Notes under the pieces: model-generated
The model's database searches: none
Seen by the model: the letters and a program-made list of their open reading frames with translations, nothing else
What the model was told of the DNA's origin: nothing
From: Chionoecetes opilio
Taxonomy: Eukaryota; Arthropoda; Malacostraca; Decapoda; Majidae
Length of the DNA: 64,000 nt
NCBI GenBank assembly: GCA_016584305.1
Contig: JACEEZ010019764.1
Coordinates: 322,001-386,000, forward strand
Direction of reading: 5' to 3'
Program-made: the position numbers and the translations under genes
Shown: in pieces, positions 55,823-64,000 of the stretch
Layout: the number at the start of each line of letters is the position of its first letter
Numbering within the stretch: the first letter of the stretch is position 1

Positions 55823-56394
55823 TCTTACCTACTTTATTTCAGTATCTTCACCAAGTTCTCTAGACAATGGAGGGAAAGCTTAGTCCTTTATTTTTGGGCA
55901 AAACTTCATCTACCTCATACCCATGTGTGTTTCAGAATCATTTTGAGATTTGATGCCTCTTATCTGTTATACTCAATATTGGATGTGATTTGTTAGAAGT
56001 CTGCGATCGAGTGCACAGTAAGGATGAACATAGAGATTTACGATACTGGTCTGTTTGATATGCAGGATCAGGACTTAAGTTATTGTGGTGAGTTTCTGCC
56101 TCAGCACTGGGATAAGAATGTTATAAAGCCAGGAGTAAGTGTAATTGAGGAGACAGGAAAATACCTTCAACACATGTACTACACTGTCGAGTAAAGTGAG
56201 TAGGAGTAAGACTTAATCAGTTACCTGGCGCTCTTAAAGGCTTAGGTAACTTAGTCAAGCCTATATCCTTGATTGCCTGTTATTATATGTTGAAATTGGT
56301 ATGAAGGATGACAAGAGAGCAGAGTACATATATTAGTACGTGTAAATACTTAAGAGGGCATACGCTTATAAGATAGTGTTTAAATGATGGAGTG

Positions 56395-56560
56395 AGCTAT
56401 GTTCTTCCATAAAAATTGGCTTTTTTTTTCAACCGTGATTTTTTCCCCCCCAACAATTTGGCTTTTTTTCAACCCAGTGATTGTTTCCCCATATAATTTG
56501 CTTTTTTTTTTTTTTTTTGCCGTGATATTTTTTTCCCCATACAAATTGCCATTGCCAACA
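56395..56560. repeat. Degenerate 55-bp tandem repeat x 3
   Basis: Units of AATTTGGCTTTTTTTCAACC plus GTGATTxTTTCCCC; T-rich. Confidence 0.65.
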
Positions 56561-56872
56561 TGTATGATGGAGACTTTAGGGACAGATTTGTATTAGGCCA
56601 TTGGAGAGGAGAAGAAGGAGTGCATATTGCCATCCATGATAATCTGAAAAAAATATCAAGGAATATAAAGTTAGGTTAGGTCACAATGAGTTATTCTGTT
56701 TCCTTACTTTTGAATTGCTGCTTTTTTACTTACTCTCCTACATACAGTGTCAGTAGCCTAGGCCTATATGCATTAACAAGAAAGAAGTAGGAATACAGAT
56801 AAGTGCAACACTGCAGTGAGATGAAGTGGCTGGTGACAAAGATGCGGAAAATCATGGTAAGTTATTAGGTGT

Positions 56873-57658
56873 TAATGAAAGAAATAGATGATATCCCTTT
56901 ATTTTGTTTCCTAGAGCCTTAATGAAAGAAATAATTATATCTCTATCTATTTCCTAGAGCCTTGCCTAATGAAAACTACCTAGATTATATCCTTTTTTTT
57001 TTTTTTTTTTTCCTAGAGCCTAAATGAAAGAAATAGATTGTCCCTTTATTTTATTTCCTAGAGCCTTAATGAAAGAAATAGATTGTCCCTTTATTTTATT
57101 TCCTAGAGCCTTAATGAAAGAAATAGATTGTCCCTTTATTTTATTTCCTAGAGCCTAAATGAAAGAAATAGATTGTCCCTTTATTTTATTTCCTAGAGCC
57201 TTAATGAAAGAAATAGATTGTCCCTTTATAATATTTCCTAGAGCCTTAATGAAAGAAATAGATTGTCCCTTTATAATATTTCCTAGAGCCTTAATGAAAG
57301 AAATAGATTGTCCCTTTATTTTATTTCCTAGAGCCTTAATGAAAGAAATAGATTGTCCCTTTATAATATTTCCTAGAGCCTTAATGAAAGAAATAGATTG
57401 TCCCTTTATTTTATTTCCTAGAGCCTTAATGAAAGAAATAGATTGTCCCTTTATTTTATTTCCTAGAGCCTTAATGAAAGAAATAGATTGTCCCTTTATT
57501 TTATTTCCTAGAGCCTTAATGAAAGAAATAGATTATGTCCCTTTATAATATTTCCTAGAGCCTTAATGAAAGAAATAGATTATGTCCCTTTATAATATTT
57601 CCTAGAGCCTTAATGAAAGAAATAGATTATAGTCCCTTTATAATATTTCCTAGAGCCT
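56873..57658. repeat. 45-bp tandem repeat, about 16 copies
   Basis: Core TTTCCTAGAGCCTTAATGAA then AGAAATAGATTGTCCCTTTA. Two internal variants: TTTTATTTCC and TAATATTTCC. The unit is 45 bp, divisible by three, which creates a periodic open frame of 129 codons; there is no other coding support. First copies are shortened and last copies have small insertions. Confidence 0.97.
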
Positions 57659-57893
57659 TTCATATAATATTAATAAGGATTGACGTGTTGGGAGAGGCTG
57701 GTAAAGCACTTCCTCTTCCAAAGAAATAAGCTGCTTAATAGATTTTGTCACGGTTAGCACAGAGTAATGGCAAGTAGGTAGTATGGCAAAGATAACACTT
57801 TGTATTCACTTATGGTATGAAATATGTCTGGATAGCCACTGAAAAAATAATATTAGGGCACTAGGTAGTATAGTTGGTTCTATACTACCTAGT

Positions 57894-57969
57894 TAGTGAT
57901 GCTATAATTCGTAATATATGGCGTTTGGCGACATTAGTGCAGGTGGCGACTATAATGTTATCTACGGTA
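57894..57969. mobile_element. MITE family D, partial copy 4
   Basis: GATGCTATAATTCGTAATAT, then TGGCGACATTAGTGCAGGTG, ending GCGACTATAATGTTATCTAC then GGTA. Only the right end is present. Confidence 0.7.
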
Positions 57970-59471
57970 GGCTGATCTTCATGGTATATTGCTATTAGAC
58001 TTTATCAAAACAAATGGTTAGCTTTCTTGCCTACCTTGCCTTGCTTTTATTTGGTTCTTTATATGAACCATGATACATAACTGGATAGGTTTTTTATAAA
58101 TTTTTCTTCCAGTTCATTATTTAACTATGGCAAAACATTCTATCAGACGCATAAATAAGCAAGAGAAGTGTTCTAATACGCCCTTATGGCTACCTTATTA
58201 TTGACCCTAATCCTCCCAACAAGCCATGACGTAATATATCCTTTAAGAAAACAAAAATATATATATAAAAAGGAACTTTACAACAAACACAAACAAGAAA
58301 ATAATGACAAACTTCACATACCCATCTTTATTAACACCTGTTTTAGTATTAATCGTCAGTTTGTATCATGTGAAAAGTTAGTTATTTAGAACCAAAAAAT
58401 GCAAACAAGCGTCCCCTATTATGTCAGTGTTGCGTAAACGGTGATTAGGGAGGGTGTGTGTCTTTCTCGGTGATGAGTGTGACGTCTTTGGCGTTCCTCA
58501 GGGCAACACCACAACACCATGCTACTTCAAGGTACGTAAAACAATGCCTAATCTTGTTACCTGACAATAGATAGGATAAAGTTAACCGTTTCTTGTCTGT
58601 ACAGGAACTACTACCTAGGTACTATAGGTTATACCTTTGTGTAGGTCTCACAGCCTCTTGTAGCTTCCTTATTCTCTTATTAAGTAAGATGTAACTATTA
58701 TGCAGACACGGGCTCTCATAATTCTAATCTTGCACTGTAGGCTACTCTTATTACTTTCTTCCTAATATAGTGGTGTTAAGTATCGTAATTAATGTTGTTG
58801 ACAGTTGTTGATTTGCGTTATTGTTTACGTAAAGTTAGCATGAGTGGAAGATTGGATGAGCAGTGTTGATAAAGAAGGTAAAGAGCTTCATGGAGGTACA
58901 GGAGGTGAGTGACAGGTTGATTGATAGGTTTTCAGGTTTTATTTCACTATTGGACCATTATTTTCTTCACAGTTCGGGGTATGGTTTCTGTTTACCTTAA
59001 TAGATTCTAAGAAACTTTCCCTCTCTTGAGTTTCCGTCGCAAAATACTACTTTCGGGGATATGAAAGGTTTTTGGTAGGAAGGAGAGGGTGGTGTTTACT
59101 TGCTACTCCTCTTGTGACCTGCATCGCCTCGTGGTTTTTTTTACCTTGCCGCGGACACTTTTTGTTTTGTTTTTGTTTGACGAGGGATTGACCTATCCAA
59201 AAATATCGCTCGTGTGACACGGCCTTAGGTTAGGGAGTTAGAACGTGGTGTTAGGTTAGAGTAGGTTAGGTTAGGGAGTTAGAACGTGGTGTTAGGTTAA
59301 ATTAGGTTAGGTTAAGGGGTTAAAACGTGAGGTTAGGTTAGTTAATTTGAAGTCCTAGCTGTTTTTGTGTGTAAGAGGAATTGGTATAATGTTAGTTAGG
59401 TAGGTAGATGAGATACTTTTTTTCTCTCCTGTACTTTTCCCTCCTCTCATCCTCTTCGTCTGTTCCCACTT
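57970..59471. other. Intergenic; TTAGG-like tract and one LINE tail
   Basis: 58600-58682 is a CR1-like LINE tail with a 25-bp internal insertion. 59224-59345 holds GGTTAGG-type repeats with the phrase GAGTTAGAACGTGGTGTTAG duplicated. Around 58500 there is a short stretch bounded by a plausible acceptor and donor (see findings). No gene is established. Confidence 0.45.
58600..58682 (+). mobile_element. CR1-like LINE, solo 3' tail
   Basis: GTACAGGAACTACTACCTAG ... TGTGTAGGTCTCACAGCCTC ... CTTCCTTATTCTCTTATTAA. Confidence 0.8.
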
Positions 59472-60495
59472 ATAAGAACATAAGAACATAAGAAAATAAG
59501 GAAGCTACAAGAGGCCGCGAGGCCTACACATGGTAGTTCCTGTCACCTAACACTACCTACATCCACCTTTCATCCCCATCCATGAACCTATCCAGCTCCC
59601 CTTTAAAGCTCCCCAATGACTCAGCACTAACTACCTGTCTACTGAGACCATTCCATTCATTCACCACCTTATTTGTGAACCAGTTTTTCCCTATTTCCTT
59701 TCTAAATCTACGCTTTTCCAGCTTGAATCCGTTACTTCTTGTTCTACCCTGGTTAAAAGCCGTAAGAACTTTTCCTACCTCTCCTTTATTAAATCCCTTT
59801 ATCCACTTAAAAACTTCTATCAGATCGCCCCTTACTCTGCGTCTCTCGAGTGAGTGTAATTTTAATAGCTTCAATCTCCTCTCATAACTAAAGTTACGCA
59901 TCCCTTGTATCATTTTGGTCATCCTTCTCTGCACTTTTTCTAACAACACTATATCCATCCTGTAATATGGAGACCAAAACTGAACTGCATAGTCTATATA
60001 GGTGAGGCCTGACTAGAGCCAGATAAAGCTTTAGAATAACTTCCGCACTTCTACTTTTAACACTTCTGGTAATGAATCCTAATACTCTATTAGCTCTATT
60101 TCTGGCCTCAATACATTGTTTCCTAGGTCGGAGGTCTGGGCTCACCCTCACTCCAAGATCTTTTTCACCTTCTGATCTTTTCAGCGATACATTGCTTATG
60201 GTGTATCTATTACCAGGGTTTTTTCTACTAACATTCATAACGCTACATTTATCAATATTAAATTCCATCTGCCATCTGACTGCCCACTCGTTAAGTTTAT
60301 CTAAGTCTCCCTGCAATATGTTTACGTCAGACTGTGATCCAATAATCCTACCTAACTTAGTATCATCAGCAAACTTGCTGATATCACTGCTAATCCCACT
60401 ATCCAAGTCGTTGATGTAAATCAAAAATAGTAATGGGCCCAAAACAGACCCTTGTGGAACTCCACTTGTCACCAGTCCCCATTCAGATTTGGAAC
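59472..60495 (-). mobile_element. CR1-like LINE, longest copy in the window
   Basis: Minus strand. Reverse transcriptase part: SGVPQGSVLGPLLFLIYIND (motif upstream of the catalytic box), KFADDTKLG (catalytic FADD), then thumb and C-terminal sequence ending SLGSFKGELDRFMDGDERWM and stop near 59557. A frame change near 59970-60000 separates the two open frames, so it is dead. The 3' UTR of about 85 bp and a TATGTTCTTA-type terminal repeat end at 59472. 5' end truncated at about 60495, so endonuclease and ORF1 are absent. It gives identity to the seven solo tails elsewhere. Confidence 0.92.
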
Positions 60496-60525
60496 CAATG
60501 AATTATGAATTATGGATGCTGTTTT

Positions 60526-60532
<7 letters not shown>

Positions 60533-60570
<38 letters not shown>
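60533..60570. repeat. (CA)n microsatellite
   Basis: About 38 bp of CA, target of the following element; CACACACA resumes after 60904. Confidence 0.95.
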
Positions 60571-60574
<4 letters not shown>

Positions 60575-60618
60575 GGCGTACCCAGAAAATTGAAAAGGGG
60601 GGGGCCAATATATATACA

Positions 60619-60690
<72 letters not shown>

Positions 60691-60904
60691 TATCATACAT
60701 ACATACATACATACATACAACATACATACATACATACATACATACATACAACATACATACATACATACATATACATATAATACATACATATAATATATAT
60801 ATATATATGTATAATAAATATATAATTTATTATAAATTATTCTATGCCAAAGGGGAGGGCCATGGCCGCATGCCCCCCCCCCCCCCCCTCTCGGTACGCC
60901 ACTG
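60571..60904. mobile_element. Non-autonomous hAT-like element, 334 bp
   Basis: CAGTGGCGTACC at left and GGTACGCCACTG at right, a perfect 12-bp inverted repeat, flanked on both sides by CACACACA. The interior is almost all (AT)n, (CATA)n and a C run, with about 25 bp of unique sequence near each end. Confidence 0.8.
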
Positions 60905-61660
60905 CACACACACGTAGCATAGAGAGAATAGTGATGGGTGTTTAAAGTGATGTTGCTAGACGCTAGATGGAGTGTATAGCCGGTTACTGATCCTCTACTA
61001 ATGTTATTATTTGACCTTTTTTGTATACTCGCAATTGTTGTATTTAAGTTTATTTGTTTAAGTTTTAGATGCTGAGTTGGTATATGCAATGTTAGTGTGT
61101 GATACTATTGAATGACTCTTTATGGGGGTATTTATGAATTGGCTGTAAATCTATTGGCTATTACGCAGGGGCGTATTTAGGATCTTGAAACATATGGGGC
61201 TTAGTCCAGCCTAAAGAGGTTTACATTTTTACTGGATAATTTTTAATATATTTTTGAGTATAATGAATATTAGATGTGATATATATATATATATATATAA
61301 TATGGTTGTGTGTGTGTCTATGTGAAATAAAATTATTGTAATACATGTAAAATAAACAATACGTATATAGATATATATGTAACTATAGATATGCGTAAAT
61401 ACAGCTCCATGTGGGCCTATTGTCCCCAAAAAGGAGGGTGGAAAGACGTTAATGCGAGGTAATACTGCATGCATGTATTGAGATGATGTCATGCATATAT
61501 AATTATATGTGACTTGGTGTCAGAATAAGTGGTATTCACATAAGATACCAGAACAGCGTGACATAGAAATGTATAAAGACGACCTCCGCCACAAAGCCTT
61601 TATGAAGCAACACAATGTTGATCCTCAAGCAACACCGAGGGCTTGCACGGTTGTCCCGTC
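60905..61660. other. Intergenic, no gene seen
   Basis: A/T-rich. GCAGGGGCGTATTTAGGATC at about 61166 resembles the start of another hAT-like element but no matching right end is visible. Nothing else supported. Confidence 0.4.
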
Positions 61661-61661
61661 A

Positions 61662-61930
61662 ATCAACAACCGCCTCAATAGTAGTCCGGGTTCTCTCTGA
61701 TGGCCTCCAAGTAACCATTGAGACTTGTCAATCAACAACCGCCTCAATAGTAGTGAGGGTTCTCTCTGATGGCCTCCAAGTAACCATTGAGACTTGTCAC
61801 TCAACAACCGCCTCAATAGTAATGAGGGTTCTCTCTGATGGCCTCCAGGTAGCCATTGAGACTTGTCAGTCAACAACCGCCTCAATAGTAGTCAGGGTTC
61901 TCTCTGATGGCCTCCAGGTAACCATTAAGA
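61662..61930 (-). repeat. About 62-bp tandem repeat x 4, copies of a coding 3' end
   Basis: On the minus strand each unit reads SLNGYLEAIRENP-x-YY-stop followed by GGCGGTTGTTGA. The first unit (61870-61930) is the true end of the gene to its right; three further units lie downstream (about 61805, 61743, 61680). The x residue differs (Asp, His, His, Asp). Confidence 0.85.
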
Positions 61931-62581
61931 CTGGTTCTGGCGTCACGCCACTGCGTCACGCGCCGCTCCGCCTCCCCGGAGTGGTCGTCACAGGCGCGGA
62001 GGGAGGGCACCACCAGCTGCATGGAGCGCATGCCTCCCTGGCCGCCCCTGGAGAGCAGAATGTCGCCGTACGCGGCGCCCAGGTAGCGGCACCAGAAGTT
62101 GTCGGCGTTAATCTTGGGCAGATCGCCCACGTGTCCGTACACGTCCTGGCAGCGCTCCACCAGCATGCGGTCCGCCAGCAGCTCGCAGGGCGGCGAGGAG
62201 GGCAGCTCGTTGGCCCTGGAGAAGAATTGGTGCGTGAACACCTCCAGGTGTGCGCCAAGCCCCTTCAGGGCGCGCCGCTCCTGCCGCTCCTGCTGGTGCG
62301 TGTAGTGCGGCACCAGCAGCACCAGCCGCACCCTGGTGAGGTGGTGCGTCGGTGCGTCGGGCAGCGCGGCGCACTCGCTTGGCGACCACCTGGCCCTCCC
62401 GCCCCGGCAGCTGGCTCAACGGCTTGTTCCAAAACTCGAAGCGGATGACCTGCTGCCCCAGGCGGTCGGTCACGTCGAAGTGAGCCGGGAAGGAGCGGAA
62501 GAAGGTCTTGGAGTCCCGGGGCGGCGGCGTGAGCAGCGGGTTGTCGCCACTCATCACGTAGCCGCGGTCCCGCGCCATGGC
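61882..62581 (-). CDS. Terminal exon of an unrecognised gene, frame broken once
   Basis: GC-rich and clearly coding, but I do not recognise the family. Acceptor CGCGACAG before 62581, preceded by pyrimidine-rich sequence. The first frame reads MARDRGYVMSGDNPLLTPPP, then KTFFRSFPAHFDVTDRLGQQ and VIRFEFWNKPLSQLPG. The second frame reads ALPDAPTHHLTRVRLVLLVP, then HYTHQQERQERRALKGLGAH, FTHQFFSRANELPSSPPCEL, NADNFWCRYLGAAYGDILLS and ends IRENPDYY, stop at 61882-61884. The switch is between about 62370 and 62420 and is equivalent to one extra base (or two missing), near G and C runs. No membrane segment or signal peptide visible in this exon. Upstream exons would lie past 64000. It could also begin at the ATG at 62578 (context GCCATGG). 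Confidence 0.65.
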
Positions 62582-62662
62582 CTGTCGCGCATGCTCATAG
62601 GAGAGCGCAAAGGCAGGGGTGGCGATGATGGGGAGGGGGTAGAGGAGCGGGAAGGAGTCTAT

Positions 62663-62880
62663 TATTGATTGATTGATTGATTTAATGCCTAGAAAGGTAA
62701 ATGTGCCAGACATCAGAGGACATATGGCACTATGGCAAAGCATATAAAGGGGAGGGGTTAAAGAATAATAGTGAAACGATGAGGGAAGGGGAAAGAACGG
62801 AATGTTACAGCAGGATGGTTAGATCAGATGTAGGATGTGGATTTGTTGGAGGAAGGAGGTTAAACAGGGGGTTGAGTAAG
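62663..62880 (-). mobile_element. Retroposon family C, copy 4
   Basis: Inverted copy: (TTGA)n tail at 62665-62685, then TGCCAGACATCAGAGGACAT, then GGGAAAGAACGGAATGTTAC and AGCAGGATGGTTAGATCAGA. Lies about 80 bp upstream of the unrecognised exon. Confidence 0.8.
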
Positions 62881-63285
62881 GAAAGTTTCTTGGAGGCAGA
62901 TAACTTGCGGTTCATAGCAGGAAATCAGGAGACGAGGCTCTTGAAGGAGTCTATTTTTCTCATTATTCTCTAAGGAGTCATTAATTCTTGTATTATTCAT
63001 TTCTTTCTTTTGACGCAGTATCTATTTTTTTTATTTTTTTTATTATATTTTCTCTATTTTCTCTTATTTTTCTCCCTCTTCCTTCATTCCTACCTCCTAA
63101 TTCTTGTCTTATGCATTTTTTTGACGCTGTAGCTAGTTTTTTTTTTTCTCTCCCACAATTTTCTCTTAGTTTCTTCGTACTTTCCTTCATCCTCACCGCC
63201 TAAATCTTGTCTTATGCATTATTTCCTTCCTTCTGAGATAATTACATAAGACGAGAAGGTAAAATAAGGCGGTTTATTTGTGATG

Positions 63286-63497
63286 TTAACCCCTTATAGC
63301 CCAGATCTTTCCTTTGCTATATGAAATCGTCTGTTGTCAGCCATGGAATTACGATGAATAGCTTAATATACTTAATCAGCTAGTGGACAAGGATACTACG
63401 CAGGTCATAATGTATAGAATATTGTTTATATTGATTAAAATCGTGTAATGGTGGTCAAATAACAATGAAAATTACGTTTTGGGCCTCAAAGGGTTAA
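63286..63497 (-). mobile_element. MITE family A copy 10
   Basis: TTAA-CCCCTTATAGCCCAGATC at left, TTGGGCCTCAAAGGG-TTAA at right, inverted orientation. Confidence 0.75.
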
Positions 63498-63834
63498 CGA
63501 AATCTATGCTAGTTTCATTTATCGCCGCTATGAGAGCTGCAGTGTTTTTGTGAACGGACTAACGACAAAAATAAGTAATAATCTGCGTGACTGACACAGG
63601 TTATGACAAAAAAAATGAAAATATATAAAATCATATGTATTTTTGAACAGGTAAGAATACAAAACATAAATAAGCAACATACAAAACAACAACAGTAAGT
63701 CACAATAGTAATGATGATAATGATGATAATGATAATAATGATAATAATAGTAATACAGTGAGTGAACATTGCGACAGGTGTGGGAAGGAAGGGAAGGGAA
63801 CACAGGCTGACTATTGTATTCCTGACAATTTAAA

Positions 63835-63905
63835 TTTCGCCCTAAGCAAAAGGACCACGAACGCGGGACCACAGAGTGATGCGTCACGCTCTTATCCACT
63901 CTGAT
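63835..63905 (-). mobile_element. Possible tRNA-like SINE head
   Basis: The minus strand has GTGGATAAGAGCGTGACGCA and, 30 bp on, CCGCGTTCGTGGTCC, spaced like A and B boxes of a tRNA. The B box deviates from consensus and no body copy is available for comparison. Confidence 0.3.
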
Positions 63906-64000
63906 GATTGGAAGGGTCACTATAACCTTCAGGCCACTATAAAGGCGGGAAGAGTGTAGACTTGGCCCACTGTGATGATTGGAAGGGTCACTATAACCTT
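63897..64000. repeat. Direct repeat of about 35 bp
   Basis: TGATGATTGGAAGGGTCACT then ATAACCTT occurs at 63900-63928 and again at 63973-64000, cut by the window edge. May be the start of a larger tandem array. Confidence 0.7.

Noticed and set aside
57159..57548. 129-codon repetitive protein
   Set aside because: Direct product of a 45-bp tandem repeat; no start context, no homology and equal open frames expected by periodicity.
60505..60793. Tyr/Ile and Thr/His repeat ORFs
   Set aside because: Translations of CA, AT and CATA microsatellites.
61615..62448. 277-codon plus-strand open frame with internal repeats
   Set aside because: Antisense shadow of the minus-strand exon and its four-fold repeat; the minus strand has the splice acceptor and the better codon pattern.

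Overview
This is a eukaryotic genomic window: split genes with GT-AG introns, about 15% coding, and very repeat-rich. An arthropod, probably a decapod crustacean such as a crab, fits best. The reasons are interstitial TTAGG-type (arthropod telomere) tracts, a ZAD-like zinc-finger protein, tRNA-Val-derived SINEs, long dinucleotide tracts, several non-LTR retrotransposon families and many inverted-repeat elements. The species is an inference. Nothing in the window is bacterial.

Layout of host genes. (1) 1284-10693, minus: the 5' half of PSMC2/Rpt1, a 26S proteasome ATPase, in five exons; the AAA module lies beyond the left edge. (2) 13919-17330, plus: a multi-C2H2 zinc-finger protein with a ZAD-like N-terminus, broken by two apparent one-base frameshifts. 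(3) 18412-19692, minus: an intronless RBM41-like RNA-binding protein. (4) 19794-30194, minus: TM2D2 in four exons; its third intron phase and all others join cleanly, and one intron holds a 6.7-kb array of a 29-bp repeat. TM2D2 ends only about 100 bp before RBM41 starts on the same strand. (5) 31084-54064, plus: a very long FAM193-family gene of about 15 exons, with acidic, Q-rich and G-rich low-complexity stretches, head-to-head with TM2D2. (6) 61882-62581, minus: the terminal exon of a gene I do not recognise; the end of its coding region is copied in tandem downstream.

Layout of repeats. 0-13 kb: PSMC2 introns with a 2.1-kb minisatellite of about 31 bp, SINE, LINE and foldback elements. 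20.66-27.33 kb: the giant array. 27.7-28.2 kb: a 22-bp array. 34-37 kb: three long inverted-repeat elements in a row inside a FAM193 intron. 46.0-48.8 kb: a decayed hAT transposon with perfect 8-bp target duplication. 56.9-57.7 kb: a 45-bp array. 59.5-60.9 kb: a CR1-like LINE fragment beside a small hAT element inserted in a CA tract. A TTAA-flanked MITE of about 210 bp occurs ten times, seven or more in FAM193 introns, often within 20-40 bp of a splice site.

The host genes are unrelated housekeeping or regulatory genes (proteasome, minor-spliceosome RNA binding, TM2 membrane protein, transcription factor). The only contextual links are the tight TM2D2-RBM41 tandem and the TM2D2/FAM193 divergent start region. 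I found no convincing new enzymatic or defence system; the most unusual material is the repeat architecture around splice sites and the clustered coding frameshifts, several of which may be assembly errors.
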